Source of the DNA: Acorus gramineus
Lineage: Eukaryota; Streptophyta; Magnoliopsida; Acorales; Acoraceae
Assembly (NCBI GenBank): GCA_030737835.1
Contig: CM060856.1
Coordinates: forward strand, 6,743,442 to 6,807,441
DNA: 64,000 bases
Reading direction: 5' to 3'
The notes beneath the pieces are model-generated. The model was given only the letters and a program-made list of their open reading frames with translations. It had not been told where the DNA came from and ran no database searches. The translations under genes and the position numbers were made by a program. Positions 1 through 11,224 of this stretch are shown piece by piece; the first letter of the stretch is position 1; the number at the start of each line of letters is the position of its first letter.

Positions 1-3000
1 ACATTTTTTTGTGTTTGTTGGCACTATTAACAAACAAACCAACTCTATAAATCTTCACCAAGTCCACTATAAATTCACTAAATCAGTCTGAACTAATAAT
101 GGGGTGGACTTTGAAGTTTTGATCATACCATCACTGATGCATCAGATCATACCACGTGCAATTCTCATTAAAGGTCTCCATCTAGACCAGTGTACAAGAC
201 TTGCTACTCCAAGAAAACTTCAGTGACCTCAAGTCAGAAGCACCAACTTGTGGTGTCTATGTTACTTGTTGGGGACAATAATACAGATGCCAAAAAATGA
301 TGCCCATCTACCCATTGATAGGGCATCCCATTTAAACATTTAAACAATGATGGGAGGGGAGAAACTCTTTTGTGAATCTCTCAATATCAACTCTCACTTC
401 TTGTGATGACTGATGAGAGATGTGGAAATTTTGACACCATCATAGAACTACAGTTGAAAGATTTTATCGATAATAATGCAATATTGAAAATCAAAGGACT
501 AATAATAATAATCTCCCATAAATCTCAAAAATAGAGACTAATAATAATAAAAAAAAGATAGAAACTTTATTTTTTAAAATTTCTTTTGATTTTGTCCATT
601 GACTTTGATCGTGAAATTTAAACACAAGTGATAATCACTAATGGGTAAGTGTTAAATCTATCTTTATCACCAGGTGACAAGACTCAAATCCAGATCCTCT
701 TCTATCGTACTATCAAGAGGATGTTCGATAGTGATAATCACTTGTTGATTTTTCTTTAGAGAATTAACAGAGAAGTACTAGTAGAGACCACTGAAAATAC
801 AGAGTGCGTCAATATGAAAGATTGATATGATTGACTAATATATGTGGTGGCAAAATTTGGGTCCCTAAGCCCGGGATTTGAATAGGAAACACCACTTGGA
901 GTGAATTAGGTTGAGAGAGAATGTGAGGAGCACTCGCCAACACAACAGACACTTTTTTTTTTTCTTCTCTTTCTCTTCTTTTCTTATGTTTACTCCATTT
1001 TTGTTTGTTGATTTCTTGTCCCTCCTTTCTCTCTTTTTTATTGAGTCTCCTTATTCTTCAAAGTTCAAACAACCACCACCAACTCAAAAGCCAGTGTTGG
1101 GGCCGGGCTGCCCCTCTGTTCTGCCCCCCCCCCCCCAAGTATTATTTACAAGATAAGAAAATTATTGTTAAATTAAACAAAACAACAATAAATCCCTGAA
1201 CAATCTACACATATTCGTTTTTTTTTAGATAATAAATCCCATTCAGTGATGTATACATTTTTTTTCACCTAAAGCGTAAATCGCTTTATAATGAATTGAA
1301 TGAATCAATTTTTAACAAATGTATAAAAAATTAAAAAGGTTATCTATAGAGGTAAATAAACTGCGCATAGGGCTGTCCACATAGTGCATATAATAGCGCT
1401 CATAAACCAAAATATTAAGCGCTAACCAAAACTTAATATATTCAACGCTACCATCTATTCTTATATCCATTCTTTGTAAATTTTAAGAGACAGTTTCACA
1501 TGTTTTAATTGGATAACAAAACATATATTATTATAAAAATAAAAAATATGTTCTAATAATATATATATATACACACACTTACTGATGTTAAAAACAAAAA
1601 ATAAAGTATTTCATCTAACCAAACATTACATAACTCAGTACCGATATGTGACTTCACAAAAAAAAAAAGAACTGTGAAGGAGGGAGGGGGGGAATCCACT
1701 TTGCATAACCATCACGGGATTCGACCACTCCCAAAAAAATAAATTCAGATATTTTATCACTGATTCTTTAGTGGGGTATATTTCCATTCAGTGGCATTTT
1801 CGTGATTTCACTCATATTTATCATCAACAAATAGTCACTTGTAACCGAAAACCAACAAGACCCTTTCAAAATAAAACAATTCAATATCATCTTTTCAAAA
1901 TTCTGTTTTTTTTTTTTTTTTTTTTACTATAGATGCACCAGTCAAGTAAAGGAAACAAAACAAAACAAAAAAAAAGAAATTTCAGCGGCGGAAATCGGGA
2001 AAGCATGATTGCACGTTCAACACGCCATCCTGCAACCCCCCACCCGGTACTTCGTCCACCATCAAATGAATGACCCTATTTTTATTTTTATTTTATTTTT
2101 CAAAATAAATAAAAACAGAGTCCAGTTTCGTCAGTTAAGTGACACTCCACACCAACTTATAAACTAAAATCATAGCTGTTTATATTTAAATTTATTAGGA
2201 TTTATTTAAATTAAAAATAACTTTAAACAATCAGAATATATGCTCTTCTCAAACTCTTCATCACCTATGGTTTAAAGGATATTTTGTAAGGAACACCTAA
2301 ATTTTAACAACTATAACAAAAAGTGTCTACTGTTTATAAAAAAAAAAAAAATTAAAATATATAATAGGTAACAAAACATGTTAATGCAAAACACGGTCAC
2401 AACTCACTAGTGTTGACGGACTACTAGTGCATTGTTTTAACTTCCTCTTCTTGAAAAGTCATAACTAATAAAAATTTACATTAAACGCGCTTTTAAAACT
2501 TTTGAAACCCGTAGAACCCACGAATAGCACTCCAAAGAAATAAAAAAAAGACAAAAGGAAGGTTAGAGTTACAAACTGTTTTGCAAAAGCAGTGACATGT
2601 CACCAAAACAGCCCATCTCTTATTTTAGGTAAAAAAAAAAAATGAAAATTAAAATCCATCGTTCACAGAATAAATCGGTTAAATAAACAGCTGGAAACAC
2701 CTCACATTATAGTTTGGATGGAGCAATAAAAATAAATTATTAAAAATGGATTTAAATTTTATAAAAATAAAAATAAAACCGAATTGAAGTACTAAAAATC
2801 AAGCTCTGTTGGTTGCTCAAGCTGAAGAACGAATGAATTACAGTCATAGAGATCGATCGATATTGTGAAAGGTAAAAATTGTCGCGAATTCCAATCCAAC
2901 AGAGCATTGGAGGAAAAATTGAGAGAGAGAGAGAGAGAGAGAGGCGCGATTTTACCTCGTAATCCGCGCCCGAAGCTGCATCAGAAGTTGCTGTGGAGCT

Positions 3001-3028
3001 CAAAAGAGGACCACCGATTGGACGGTCC
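1..3028. other. AT-rich intergenic DNA, no gene seen
   Basis: I see no coding exon, RNA gene or complete transposon here. The stretch holds homopolymers (about 15 C near 1122-1136, a long T run near 1903-1925), a short TA run near 1560-1570 and many A/T tracts. The only open frames (for example 911-1156) are low-complexity Phe/Ser/Leu-rich translations of T/C-rich DNA. The right end, next to the zinc-finger stop codon, probably contains that gene's 3' UTR. Confidence 0.6.
2921..2943. repeat. (GA)n microsatellite
   Basis: An uninterrupted GA dinucleotide run lies about 90 bp beyond the stop codon of the minus-strand zinc-finger gene, probably within its 3' UTR. Confidence 0.9.
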
Positions 3029-4000
3029 TCACTTGATTTGATTGACGAACTCCGCCTCCGATAGGGCGGAGAGCTCAACCTGGCTGAAGTCGTCCTCCTC
3101 CATCGGCGCCGGGAGGTTGAGATCTATCAGTCTCTCGCCGAGCTTGTCATTCGAAGCAGCTCCGGCGGCGATTACTTCGACGGTGGGGGGAGCGATGATG
3201 GCGTGGGACCGCTTGTGGCCGCCGAGGGCCTGGCCGGAGGCGAAGACGCGGAAACAGACGGGGCATTGGTGGACGACAGCCGTCCGATCGGCGGAGACTG
3301 CCGCATCGGACGGTCCCACGCCGTCGTCCTCGTCTGTCCTCACTGCGCATCCCCCCTTCGCCTTCTTGTGGCTCGCCCTGTGCCCTCCGAGGGCCTGGTA
3401 AGACTTGAAGACCTTCTTGCACGTGCCGCACTGGAACCTCGTCCGCCCCTTCCCCGCCGCCGCCACCGACCTCCGCCTCGGCTCGGGAGGCCCGCCGTCG
3501 GAGTCTTCTGACTCCGATCGGTCCGGTTTCATCCTCCACACGTCCCTCGAGAGCATCATCAGCGACAGCGCGACGTCCTCCTCGGGCGTCGTGTCCGAGA
3601 CGGAACTCGCCGGCTCGGTCTCCGCCGCGGCCGTCGAAATCGGAGGAGGATCGACGGAGGACCAGAGAACCCGTCTCGTGCGGCGGCGGGAGGCGGCCTT
3701 CCAGGGGAGCTCGGTCTCGCTCTCGCGGTCCTGGACGACGAGGCCGTCGTCGGCAGCGGCGAATTCGGGATCCGCGACTCGGAAGCTCTTCCTCGGATTC
3801 TCTCTCAGGCCATAGCAGATCGACTTCTCCTCCTCCGCTTCGTCTTCGGAAGTGGAAGTCGAGGAAGAGTAGCTGCTCCTGATCGGAGGAGCGGATGAAG
3901 CGACGAAGCCTGGATTGATTACGTGGGACCTCATGTGACCGCCCAAAGCTCTGCCGTTGGAGAATCGACGGAAGCAGAGCTTGCAAGTGTGCTTTTCCAT
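3029..4000 (-). CDS. C2H2 zinc-finger protein with three fingers and an EAR motif (ZAT-like)
   Basis: Intronless gene for a 323-residue protein. Finger 1 begins five residues after Met (C6, C9, H22, H26; RALGGH). Fingers 2 and 3 are C191/C194/H207/H211 and C246/C249/H262/H266, both with the plant-specific QALGGH core. Residues 141-151 (EDVALSLMMLS) fit the leucine-rich L-box of this family, and DLNLPAP at 293-299 is an EAR repression motif. Family knowledge: such C1-type proteins, including Arabidopsis ZAT1/ZAT4/ZAT9-like members, are nuclear DNA-binding repressors that recruit TOPLESS-type corepressors, often in stress or development. The start is the only Met that keeps finger 1. The coding region is much GC-richer than its flanks, which produces long antisense ORFs that are shadows. 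The target genes are unknown. A second family member lies on the same strand at 23311-24750. Confidence 0.93.
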   Translation of the reverse strand: MEKHTCKLCFRRFSNGRALGGHMRSHVINPGFVASSAPPIRSSYSSSTSTSEDEAEEEKSICYGLRENPRKSFRVADPEFAAADDGLVVQDRESETELPWKAASRRRTRRVLWSSVDPPPISTAAAETEPASSVSDTTPEEDVALSLMMLSRDVWRMKPDRSESEDSDGGPPEPRRRSVAAAGKGRTRFQCGTCKKVFKSYQALGGHRASHKKAKGGCAVRTDEDDGVGPSDAAVSADRTAVVHQCPVCFRVFASGQALGGHKRSHAIIAPPTVEVIAAGAASNDKLGERLIDLNLPAPMEEDDFSQVELSALSEAEFVNQIK

Positions 4001-4060
4001 TGAAGAAGTCGGCGACGACGATGGAGTGAGTCTACCTCTCTTTCTTTCTCTCTTTCGCTT

Positions 4061-4070
4061 CTTATATTCT
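4061..4070 (-). promoter_or_regulatory. TATA-like element upstream of the three-finger gene
   Basis: On the minus strand the sequence reads AGAATATAAG about 60 bp upstream of the start codon. A CT-rich leader (GA-rich on the minus strand) lies between it and the ATG. Position and sequence fit a core promoter with a short 5' UTR, but no transcript start can be seen. Confidence 0.4.
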
Positions 4071-4439
4071 TTACTTTACTTTAATTTTTAAGGAGTAGAG
4101 GAAGTATAGGAGAGCGAGTGGAAAACTAAAAAAGAGTAGGTGACAAGCATTCCTCCACCGAAGGAGATGAAAATTTTAATCAAATTCAACGGGGGGGTTT
4201 TTAAAATAAAATAAATATTGGGGTTTTTTATGTTAATAATGTGCTGGATAATTAACCGACCGTATTTAATTAATCATAAATTCACAAAAAAAAAAACGCT
4301 CACATCGCCTACTTTCCACTTATTAATATTGTCGAAATTAAGGGTGCATTTGTAAAAAATGAAACGAACGAAAAATCACGGAGGATGGGGAGGTGTAAAT
4401 GCCGTTTTGTTAGGAGATGAGAGTCGTGGACCAAGTCTC

Positions 4440-5350
4440 CCGGCCCGGCCCGATCGAGTATTTACACGTGCCTCACCTCGTTCTCCAAAACCAGATTACA
4501 CGTGCATCGTGGATGGACTCGTGGACTGTTCTCCTCCTACGTGTCTCTCGTGCGCATCTCCACCGTCCGATCCAAATCCAATCAAGTCGGCAGGGTGTGA
4601 AAGGGTCTCCGTCTCGCGGAGTCCACACATCGGACGATGGGGATAGGGTCATCGACAGTTTTTCTTTTAACTTTCCGAGATAGAATCACTAAACTGCCCC
4701 TCTCGCGCGTGCCGACGGAAATCGCGGATCGGAAAAAATGAAAAACAGAGAAAAACAGAATAAAGGAAATTCAATAGGGAGGGATCCGGAATAATTATGT
4801 TGATGATAAGATTTATAAAATTTACTCATATTTATTAAAAAGATTTTAACATGAATTGATTATATTCAATTGATTTTGTCTTTACAAGATCACGAGAAAT
4901 CGGTGGGGGGCTATCCTGGTATTTTCCCGAATAGGGAGGTTTATTACGGGAGTCTGTTTGGTTTTCGAACGGAATTGGTATATTTTTATACAAGGGGAGG
5001 GGAGGCGACGGGTCGCTTTCAAAACTGGGCTAACTGAATTGGTCTGATGAATTAATCAGAACCGTCCAGATATGGTTGAACGGTTGTGATGGTTGAAAGG
5101 AGTGAGGAGGAATCAATGGGAGGGTTGTACGGTTAAAGGTGGGGTGGGAATCCAACTGTCGGGGTCAAAAGGGCGGGAAAGAAGGGAGGGGGGGGGGGGG
5201 AAACAGTGATCGGACGGCTGTGATTTAAGCAGGGCTGGGACGGATTGGCATTGTATAGTCCCGATCGGAGAGTTGACATGTGTTTGGCAGCCATTCAGGG
5301 CTCGTGATAGACCTGTAAAGGAGAGCCAGAGATGAACAGTGGCCTCGGTG
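4440..5350. repeat. Local duplication, unit 1, upstream of the three-finger gene
   Basis: Three blocks here reappear in the same order and orientation about 9-10 kb further on: 4455-4705 with 13108-13405, 4790-4865 with 14248-14345, and 5148-5345 with 14998-15165. Shared landmarks include CCAGATTACACGT, GATGGACTCGTGGACT, ACTCATATTTAT and TCAAAAGGGCGGGAAAG. The region has two CACGTG G-boxes (4465-4470 and 4499-4504). The first is kept in the other copy (13112-13117); the second is changed to CACGTT. It lies 0.4-1.3 kb upstream of the zinc-finger start, so it could be distal promoter, which is inference. Confidence 0.75.
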
Positions 5351-6650
5351 GGTTTGATAATGTTGGTCGAATCAAATTCAAATAAAGAGCTTTTTTTTTT
5401 TTTTTACCTGGGACCCCTGTTGGGGGTGTGCGTCACCCAAATTCAATGTGATGGCTTGACTTTAACCTAATTTGGATTGGAAAATGATATGTTACGTTCG
5501 GTTGTTAGCCCTTAATTTGGATTTTTGAATATGTGATGATATAGGTTGCATTAGGATGTGAGGTTGAAATTTTAAGATTCTTAGAATTTTGTATTTTAAA
5601 CCCAGTTTTTGAAAAATATTATTTTATTAGATTTTTTACTATAAGATTTTTTTTCCAAAGAAAGTAAAATGATAGTTTAAAAATCTAAACACTGTAAATG
5701 TGTTTGGATGTAAGTTTGAGAATTTTTAACGTAATGACTGTATTATTGTGTAATTTGAATTTTTGAGTGGTCATTCAAATGTTCACTTGGCCTTTTTTTT
5801 TTTATTTATTCCGAGACACTTGTTTGGAATATATTGGAATACATGTATTTTAGGATTTGTGCGTCAGTGTTGGTGGAGAAAATTTTTGAAGTTGACATGA
5901 AAGAGTATTATAATCAATATATATATATATATATAGTATCTAAAAATAAAAGTATCTCCAAAACCCTCCCCAATGTTTTCTTACATTGTGGGGGAAAAAA
6001 TGTTCCCTATGACATGTAAAGAGTTTTTTTTTTATCACTCCAAAAGCTTCCTCATTCTTATCATATCCTCATTTTAAATGATCAATTTACTCGAATTCAT
6101 ATTCATAAATTACAATATGTCTAAATATCAAATGAATAAAAGCATATTCTAAAACTTATCAAATATTGACTTGGAAAAAAAATTATTTAAATAAAAATGA
6201 TTTATAATAAATAAAAATTAATTAAAAGTAAATTCAAAATTCAAAAAGATGAAAAATAAATAAAAATGATTTATAATAAATAAAAATTAATTATTATCAA
6301 TTAATAAAAAAAAATTCATGTAGGGAAATACTCAATATGCCCACATAAAGAAACAAAAAATGAAAGAAAGGGAAGGGGACAATATAGTCTTTTTTAGATG
6401 TAGGGAATGAATTTGACTCTCCACCCAAATTAGTGGCAAGACAGTTAAAAGGCAATTAAGGAATTACGTGTGACTTGATCCCCAAGGGGTGCGTAGGCAG
6501 CCTATAAAGAGGTCGCGAGATAACACTCTAAAGGCCCAGTCAGTGATTAAGACAAAAAGATAATATTCAAGCTACCAAATTAATTTTCTTTTCCACAAAA
6601 AATCTAATCCAAGTTTTAATCCCACTTCTACAAATTTAACTATAGGATTA
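5351..6650. other. AT-rich intergenic DNA, no gene seen
   Basis: No coding potential is recognisable. The stretch has a TA microsatellite near 5918-5935 and a short duplicated A/T module (about 6190-6228 and 6257-6292). A GC-richer patch at about 6470-6555 (CCCCAAGGGGTGCGTAGGC) looks like a repeat remnant that I could not classify. Confidence 0.5.
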
Positions 6651-6654
6651 TCCT

Positions 6655-7245
6655 CCTCAACTATAATTTACCCATTTTGAAATTTGAATTTCGAAATTCT
6701 TACCTAAATTGTAATTAAATTTCTATTTCAGTTACAACAAAACTTACTTAAATCATATCTTACTTAAATTATATCAAAATTTACTTAAATTATTTTTCAT
6801 CAAAATTGTTCAAACGGCCTAAATTTTTATTTCAAAATATAACGGAATTTCAAGAAAAAGTACAAAATATTAAAAAAATAATAAAATTTAAAAAGTTCAG
6901 ATTAATTGCTAAATGAATTTTCAACATTAAAATTAACAAAAAAAAATAAAAAAAGTTCATATATATTTGCGGTATGGATCTGAATCTCTAACAAAAAAAA
7001 TATAAACCGTTCTTTATTTGTAAACAACATGAAATAAATCATCTATATTCATTTAAACATTTCGTTTTTGACTAGTTACATTGTAAAAAATGTAACTAAC
7101 ATCATACAACTATATATTTATGTTTAGAAAAATGTAACTAGCTCACAATATAACATGCATGATGTAATAAAATTGACGATCATAAATGCAGTTACATTCA
7201 TAAATGTAATTGGCGATCAATAAATAAAAAGGTATCGTGTTTTAA
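6655..7245 (-). mobile_element. Partial, inverted copy of the ATGTAAC-dyad element family (copy A)
   Basis: This stretch matches the reverse complement of the element at 9128-10935. The string TTGAAATTTGAATT, two spaced AACTTA(C/T)(T/C)TAAAT modules and GTTCAAACGGCC align in order with 10610-10740, and it then runs into scattered AAATGTAAC / GTTACATT motifs as in that copy. Neither terminus is recognisable, so it is a degraded fragment. Confidence 0.55.
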
Positions 7246-7249
7246 TTTT

Positions 7250-9125
7250 AAAAATGCAACAGACATTCAAAATATAAATAATAAAATGTTAAAATTAAAT
7301 AAAGATATAACTGACATTCCAACACGATCAAAACATGAAAAAAAAACTTTTTATTATCAAACATAACCAATTGCAAACCAAAACATAACAAATGCCAAAC
7401 CTGATCCGACAAATATTGAAATGAAATCCAAATCAATAAAAAACGAATCAATGACTACCAAATCCTTCGAAGTAGAAATTCGGATCTACTACTAGGTATT
7501 CTTCATACAAAAATTGAGTTCTGAATAAAAAAGATTGATTAATAATAAACAAATAAGAATTCAATCATACATTCCAAAAAAAGAAAAATGGGACTTAATA
7601 TTCCTTAACGCATGGTTGAAGATAAACAAGCCTAACCATCTTGCGCATGCAAATTTGGGAAGTGATTACCAATTAAAGCAAAAATAATATAATAGGTATC
7701 GTCTCTTTGCCACCTCATATTGTTTGTCATGTGACTTAAAAGATGCATGGTGCTTAAAAAACATTATTGGTTTTATTATATATATTAGACGTTTATATTT
7801 AATGTATGTGAGAGATGTGTGTCTGAATATTTGTTTAGTGAGATAATTTACTTAAACCGACACAAATGGATATTTGAATACAAAAGGCAAATATATATTT
7901 TTAGCCCGCATGCCTATTAAAAACCTTCATTAAAATGAAAATTTTTTAACATATTTTGCCTTGATGATCATCCTCTCTAGAATTAAAACATGCACAATGA
8001 AGAAAATCTTGTACAAGTCACTGTTCTGTGCTGCACTTTTTCTAACATATTTTGCCTTGGTAAGTGTGTGAGCGTGGAATCTGAAACAGCAACACGTCCC
8101 ACTTGCAATTTCAACCGTATCAATATTCAATTTGAGGTTTAAGAGGGCCTCACAATGTCATATCATCTACTACTGGCTATACATTGATGGATCTTAATAA
8201 GCATTGTTCGTATTCTCATTTCCTCAAAATTTATGCATCATAAATTCTATAACCCAAAATTTAAAGTTACAATAGGTCCGAATAAGATGGGAGAGATAGA
8301 GAGTTACATTCCAAAGTGATGGATACACTTCAAAATTTATATGTTAGCCTTGGTCATAGTTTAAAATAGTATTATAAAATTATGAGAAGTATAGTAAACC
8401 ATTGAATCTAAGATTCCGTTTGAATCTGTGTTTAAATATATTCTATGATTGGAAAGTGAAGCATTCCCAAACATGGTTAGATTTAAACACATTTTTAATG
8501 TTTAATTTGAAACATAAAATTTTAAAGATCTCAATATTTCAATCACTCAAGAAAAAAAAAAAAAAAAGCAGCATAAGCGTATACTCATATTGTAAGGTAG
8601 CAGCAAATGCTATGTTCAACAAGCAAGAGTTTAATTTGTTTCACTAATAGGTTCAGGAGGTATATATATAATAGTCTTTAATGAGCATTCAGAAAATTTT
8701 AAAATTCATGTTTTTGTGAAAAACTTGGATGAAAAAAAAAACATGAAAGAACATGGATCAAAGAAAAAAAACAAAACAAAAAGAAATCACATTAACTCCC
8801 AAGGGAACTTGGGAATTTTGTTTTTTCAAATTTTCTAATAAGACAAGATATATAAAAATAAATGAAAGATTTTCTTCTCTACTTTGATATAAATACTAGT
8901 TTTTTTAATGGTAATTTTTTTTTTATAACTTTTACTCATTTCTTTCATTTTTCTGCATATGTTTGGACACCCCTTGTGATTACAACCCAAACCTATGTAT
9001 TCATATTTTAAACTATGCATCTTGAATGAAGAGACAATACATGCATGCACTTGTAAACGCGGACTAACATACGTGGACTACACATACACGATTCATTATA
9101 ATTAAGATTAAAGGATAAACAATAA
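7250..9125. other. AT-rich intergenic DNA, no gene seen
   Basis: Only short frames translating A/T-rich sequence are present. There are two nearby copies of ACATATTTTGCCTTG at about 7950 and 8045. Nothing supports a gene. Confidence 0.5.
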
Positions 9126-9368
9126 TGATTTTTAGGCCCCAACTTTACAAGCATCAAATGAGGCCCCATGATGTGACAAGTATACATTGTCTATTATACC
9201 CTTAATGATTATCTTCTTCTCTCATTTTCTTTCAATAATTGTCAAAACCTTTCAAAAATAAAAATATATATAAAAAAAAATCAACTACCCAAATTAAAAA
9301 CCCTTCTCTCTCTCTCTTATCTCTTCAAAACTTTCCAAATAAAATCAAAATCAAAATTCTCTCTCTCA

Positions 9369-9656
9369 ATGGGTTCCATCGTCACCGACAAAGAAAAATC
9401 TGACGCCGATGGCAAACCCCCCACTCTCTACCGCCGCAACACCCTCCCGTCCCACTTGAAGCTCCAGCTCCCACCACTGTCGGCGGCGATGGCGGTGGAG
9501 GATTTTGAGATAGTCTCTTGGAAGTCGTCAGCGTACACAAGCCTTCGTCGCAGATCGACGCCGCCTCTCCCACAGCCTCCGCCGCAGATCGACGACCAGA
9601 ACAACCCCTTTTTTTCGATTTGGATGTCACCTCAATGTCTCTCGAATCAGGTTTGA
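9369..9656 (+). pseudogene. Possible captured gene fragment inside element copy B
   Basis: A GC-rich ATG-initiated frame of 95 residues in a very AT-rich element. It starts MGSIVTDKEKSDADG and contains TLYRRNTLPSHLKL and EDFEIVSWKSSAYTSLR before turning into Pro/Arg-rich sequence and ending near an AATCAG|GTTTG donor-like site. From memory, the first 60 residues resemble the N-terminus of an uncharacterised plant protein family with a conserved YTSL motif; I am not sure of this. The abrupt loss of similarity after TSLR, the lack of further exons and the position inside a repeat suggest a transduplicated fragment, not a working gene. It could still be transcribed as a short chimeric reading frame. 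Confidence 0.4.
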
Positions 9657-9989
9657 CATTATTAGATTTGTAATCGAGTTGTATTTTGTTTATTGTTTTA
9701 AATTTAAACACGATTTTTTTTATGTATTGAATGTCATTTTTCACAGTTTGATTTGTTTTTGTCTCAATATCTAAATGTAACAATTGATATTGTTACATTT
9801 TATATGGGGGTAATTTGTTTGATGCTACTGCTACATTGTTGACAATATAAATAGTCATTTTTCAAATCTGTGTTGTTTTGTTACATTCGTAAATGTAACA
9901 GTCAACCGCATGCATGTATTAATTTATGTGTGTTACATTCATAAATGTGTCAACTACAGGTATATTGCATAGAATATAAAACATCTGGT

Positions 9990-10500
9990 AATTACATTTG
10001 ATAAATGTAACTGTTATGTTACATTTATATAAATGTAACAGTTTTCTTCAAAATGAATCAAATAGTTCATGTAATATTTGTTAAATGTAACTCATAACAA
10101 AAAAAAAGGTGTTTGATATTTTTCATAAAATGTAATTGACTATTGAATAGAGGATCGGTTTAAAATTGTTTAAACATTGCATGGAATGTAAATCATTTAG
10201 GTAAATGTAACTATTATGTTACATTTATGTAAATGTAACAGTTTTTATGAAAATAAATCAAATAGTTCATGTAATATTTGTTAAATGTAACTCATAACAA
10301 AAAAGGTGTTTGATTTTTTTCATAAAATATAACTGACTATTGAAGAGAGTATCTCTTTAAAATTGTTTAAACATTGTATGGAATGTAAAATAGTTATGTA
10401 AATGTAGCTGTAATGTTACATTTACGTAAATATAACAGTGTTTATGTAAATACAACAAATAATTGTAAATGATGTAAATATTTAGGAAATGTATTTCTAT
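9990..10500. repeat. About 198-bp tandem repeat carrying TTACATTTAT/ATAAATGTAA palindromes
   Basis: Two full units and a partial third. TTAAATGTAACTCATAACAA occurs at 10081 and 10281, and TTTAAACATTG occurs near 10170 and 10367. Each unit contains one 20-24 bp palindrome (near 10018, 10218 and 10414) that could form a perfect or near-perfect cruciform. Confidence 0.8.
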
Positions 10501-10974
10501 TTTCAGATATGATCTTATTTATGTAAATTGAAAAGATGTTTGTTAAATGCTATAATGTTTAGTTAATAACATTCTTAAAAAAATATATACATAATTTGAA
10601 AAAAAAGAAGAGTAGCCGTTTGGATTTTGACAAAAAATAATAATTTAGATAAGTTTTGGTGTAATTTAGATAAGTTTTGGGTGTAACTAAAATAGAAAAT
10701 TCAGTTACTAGATAAGGATTTCAAAATTCAAATTTTGAAATATATAAAATTAGTAACTGATTTGAGAAAAAAAAGGGATTTGGATTAATGAGAAAGATTT
10801 TTAATGAAGGGCATATTTGTATTTTGACATTTTATCCTTTTTGAAAAGTCAGCGAGCCAATCAATAAGATGATGACACCTCATGAGACTTGTGAGTGAAG
10901 CTTATATTTTGGAACGTGGATATTATGACTCAAGGACAAATGGTGCATTCATTTTGTTCATATGAAGAGCACAA

Positions 10975-11217
10975 GTTATATGATGGGGCCTAACATGTAC
11001 TGGCTATGATGTCCTCAAACGTCCATTGATCCACCCAAAATGGCATCTTCTAGAGATGCAATTGGGTGTCTGTTTTTTGAAGCAGACAATATTTCTAAAA
11101 CACTAACACAACACATGGTGGAGATGCTTTACTAATTTAGCTATCAAATAGCACTAAACACTATAATGCCTAACTGGTAACATGTGAGGAATGCCACCTG
11201 CATTGCATGATACAATT
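10975..11217. repeat. Local duplication, unit 1, distal block
   Basis: It matches 16490-16765 in order and orientation: CGTCCATT, GATCCACCCAAAA, GCATCTTC, CTAAAACACTAA, GGTGGAGATGCTTTA, AACATGTGAGGA and TGCATTGCATGAT are shared. No coding sequence is evident in either copy. Confidence 0.75.
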
Positions 11218-11224
11218 GGACCGA

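Larger units (their letters stand above)
9128..10935 (+). mobile_element. Non-autonomous DNA-transposon-like element with an internal dyad array and a gene fragment (copy B)
   Basis: The stretch from about 9620 to 10935 is matched by a second copy at 53680-54705: both share AATCAGGTTTG at the left, spaced AAATGTAAC motifs, and a right end running from GATTTGG.TTAATG to ATGATGACACCTCATG. The left end (AGGCCCC, TACAAGC, ATGAGG) weakly resembles the reverse complement of the copy C right end, suggesting diverged terminal inverted repeats. The interior is an array of dyads of the type TTACATTTATRTAAATGTAA and carries a GC-rich ORF. A Mutator-like or Pack-MULE origin is plausible, but no target duplication was resolved and no transposase is present. 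Confidence 0.55.

Noticed and set aside
911-1199. Two overlapping Phe/Ser/Pro-rich ORFs
   Set aside because: They are simple translations of T/C tracts and a poly-C run with no gene context.
3042-3986. Several ORFs of 100-280 codons on both strands across the first zinc-finger gene
   Set aside because: They overlap the finger-coding frame in GC-rich DNA, have Arg/Pro/Gly-rich shadow composition and show no domain.
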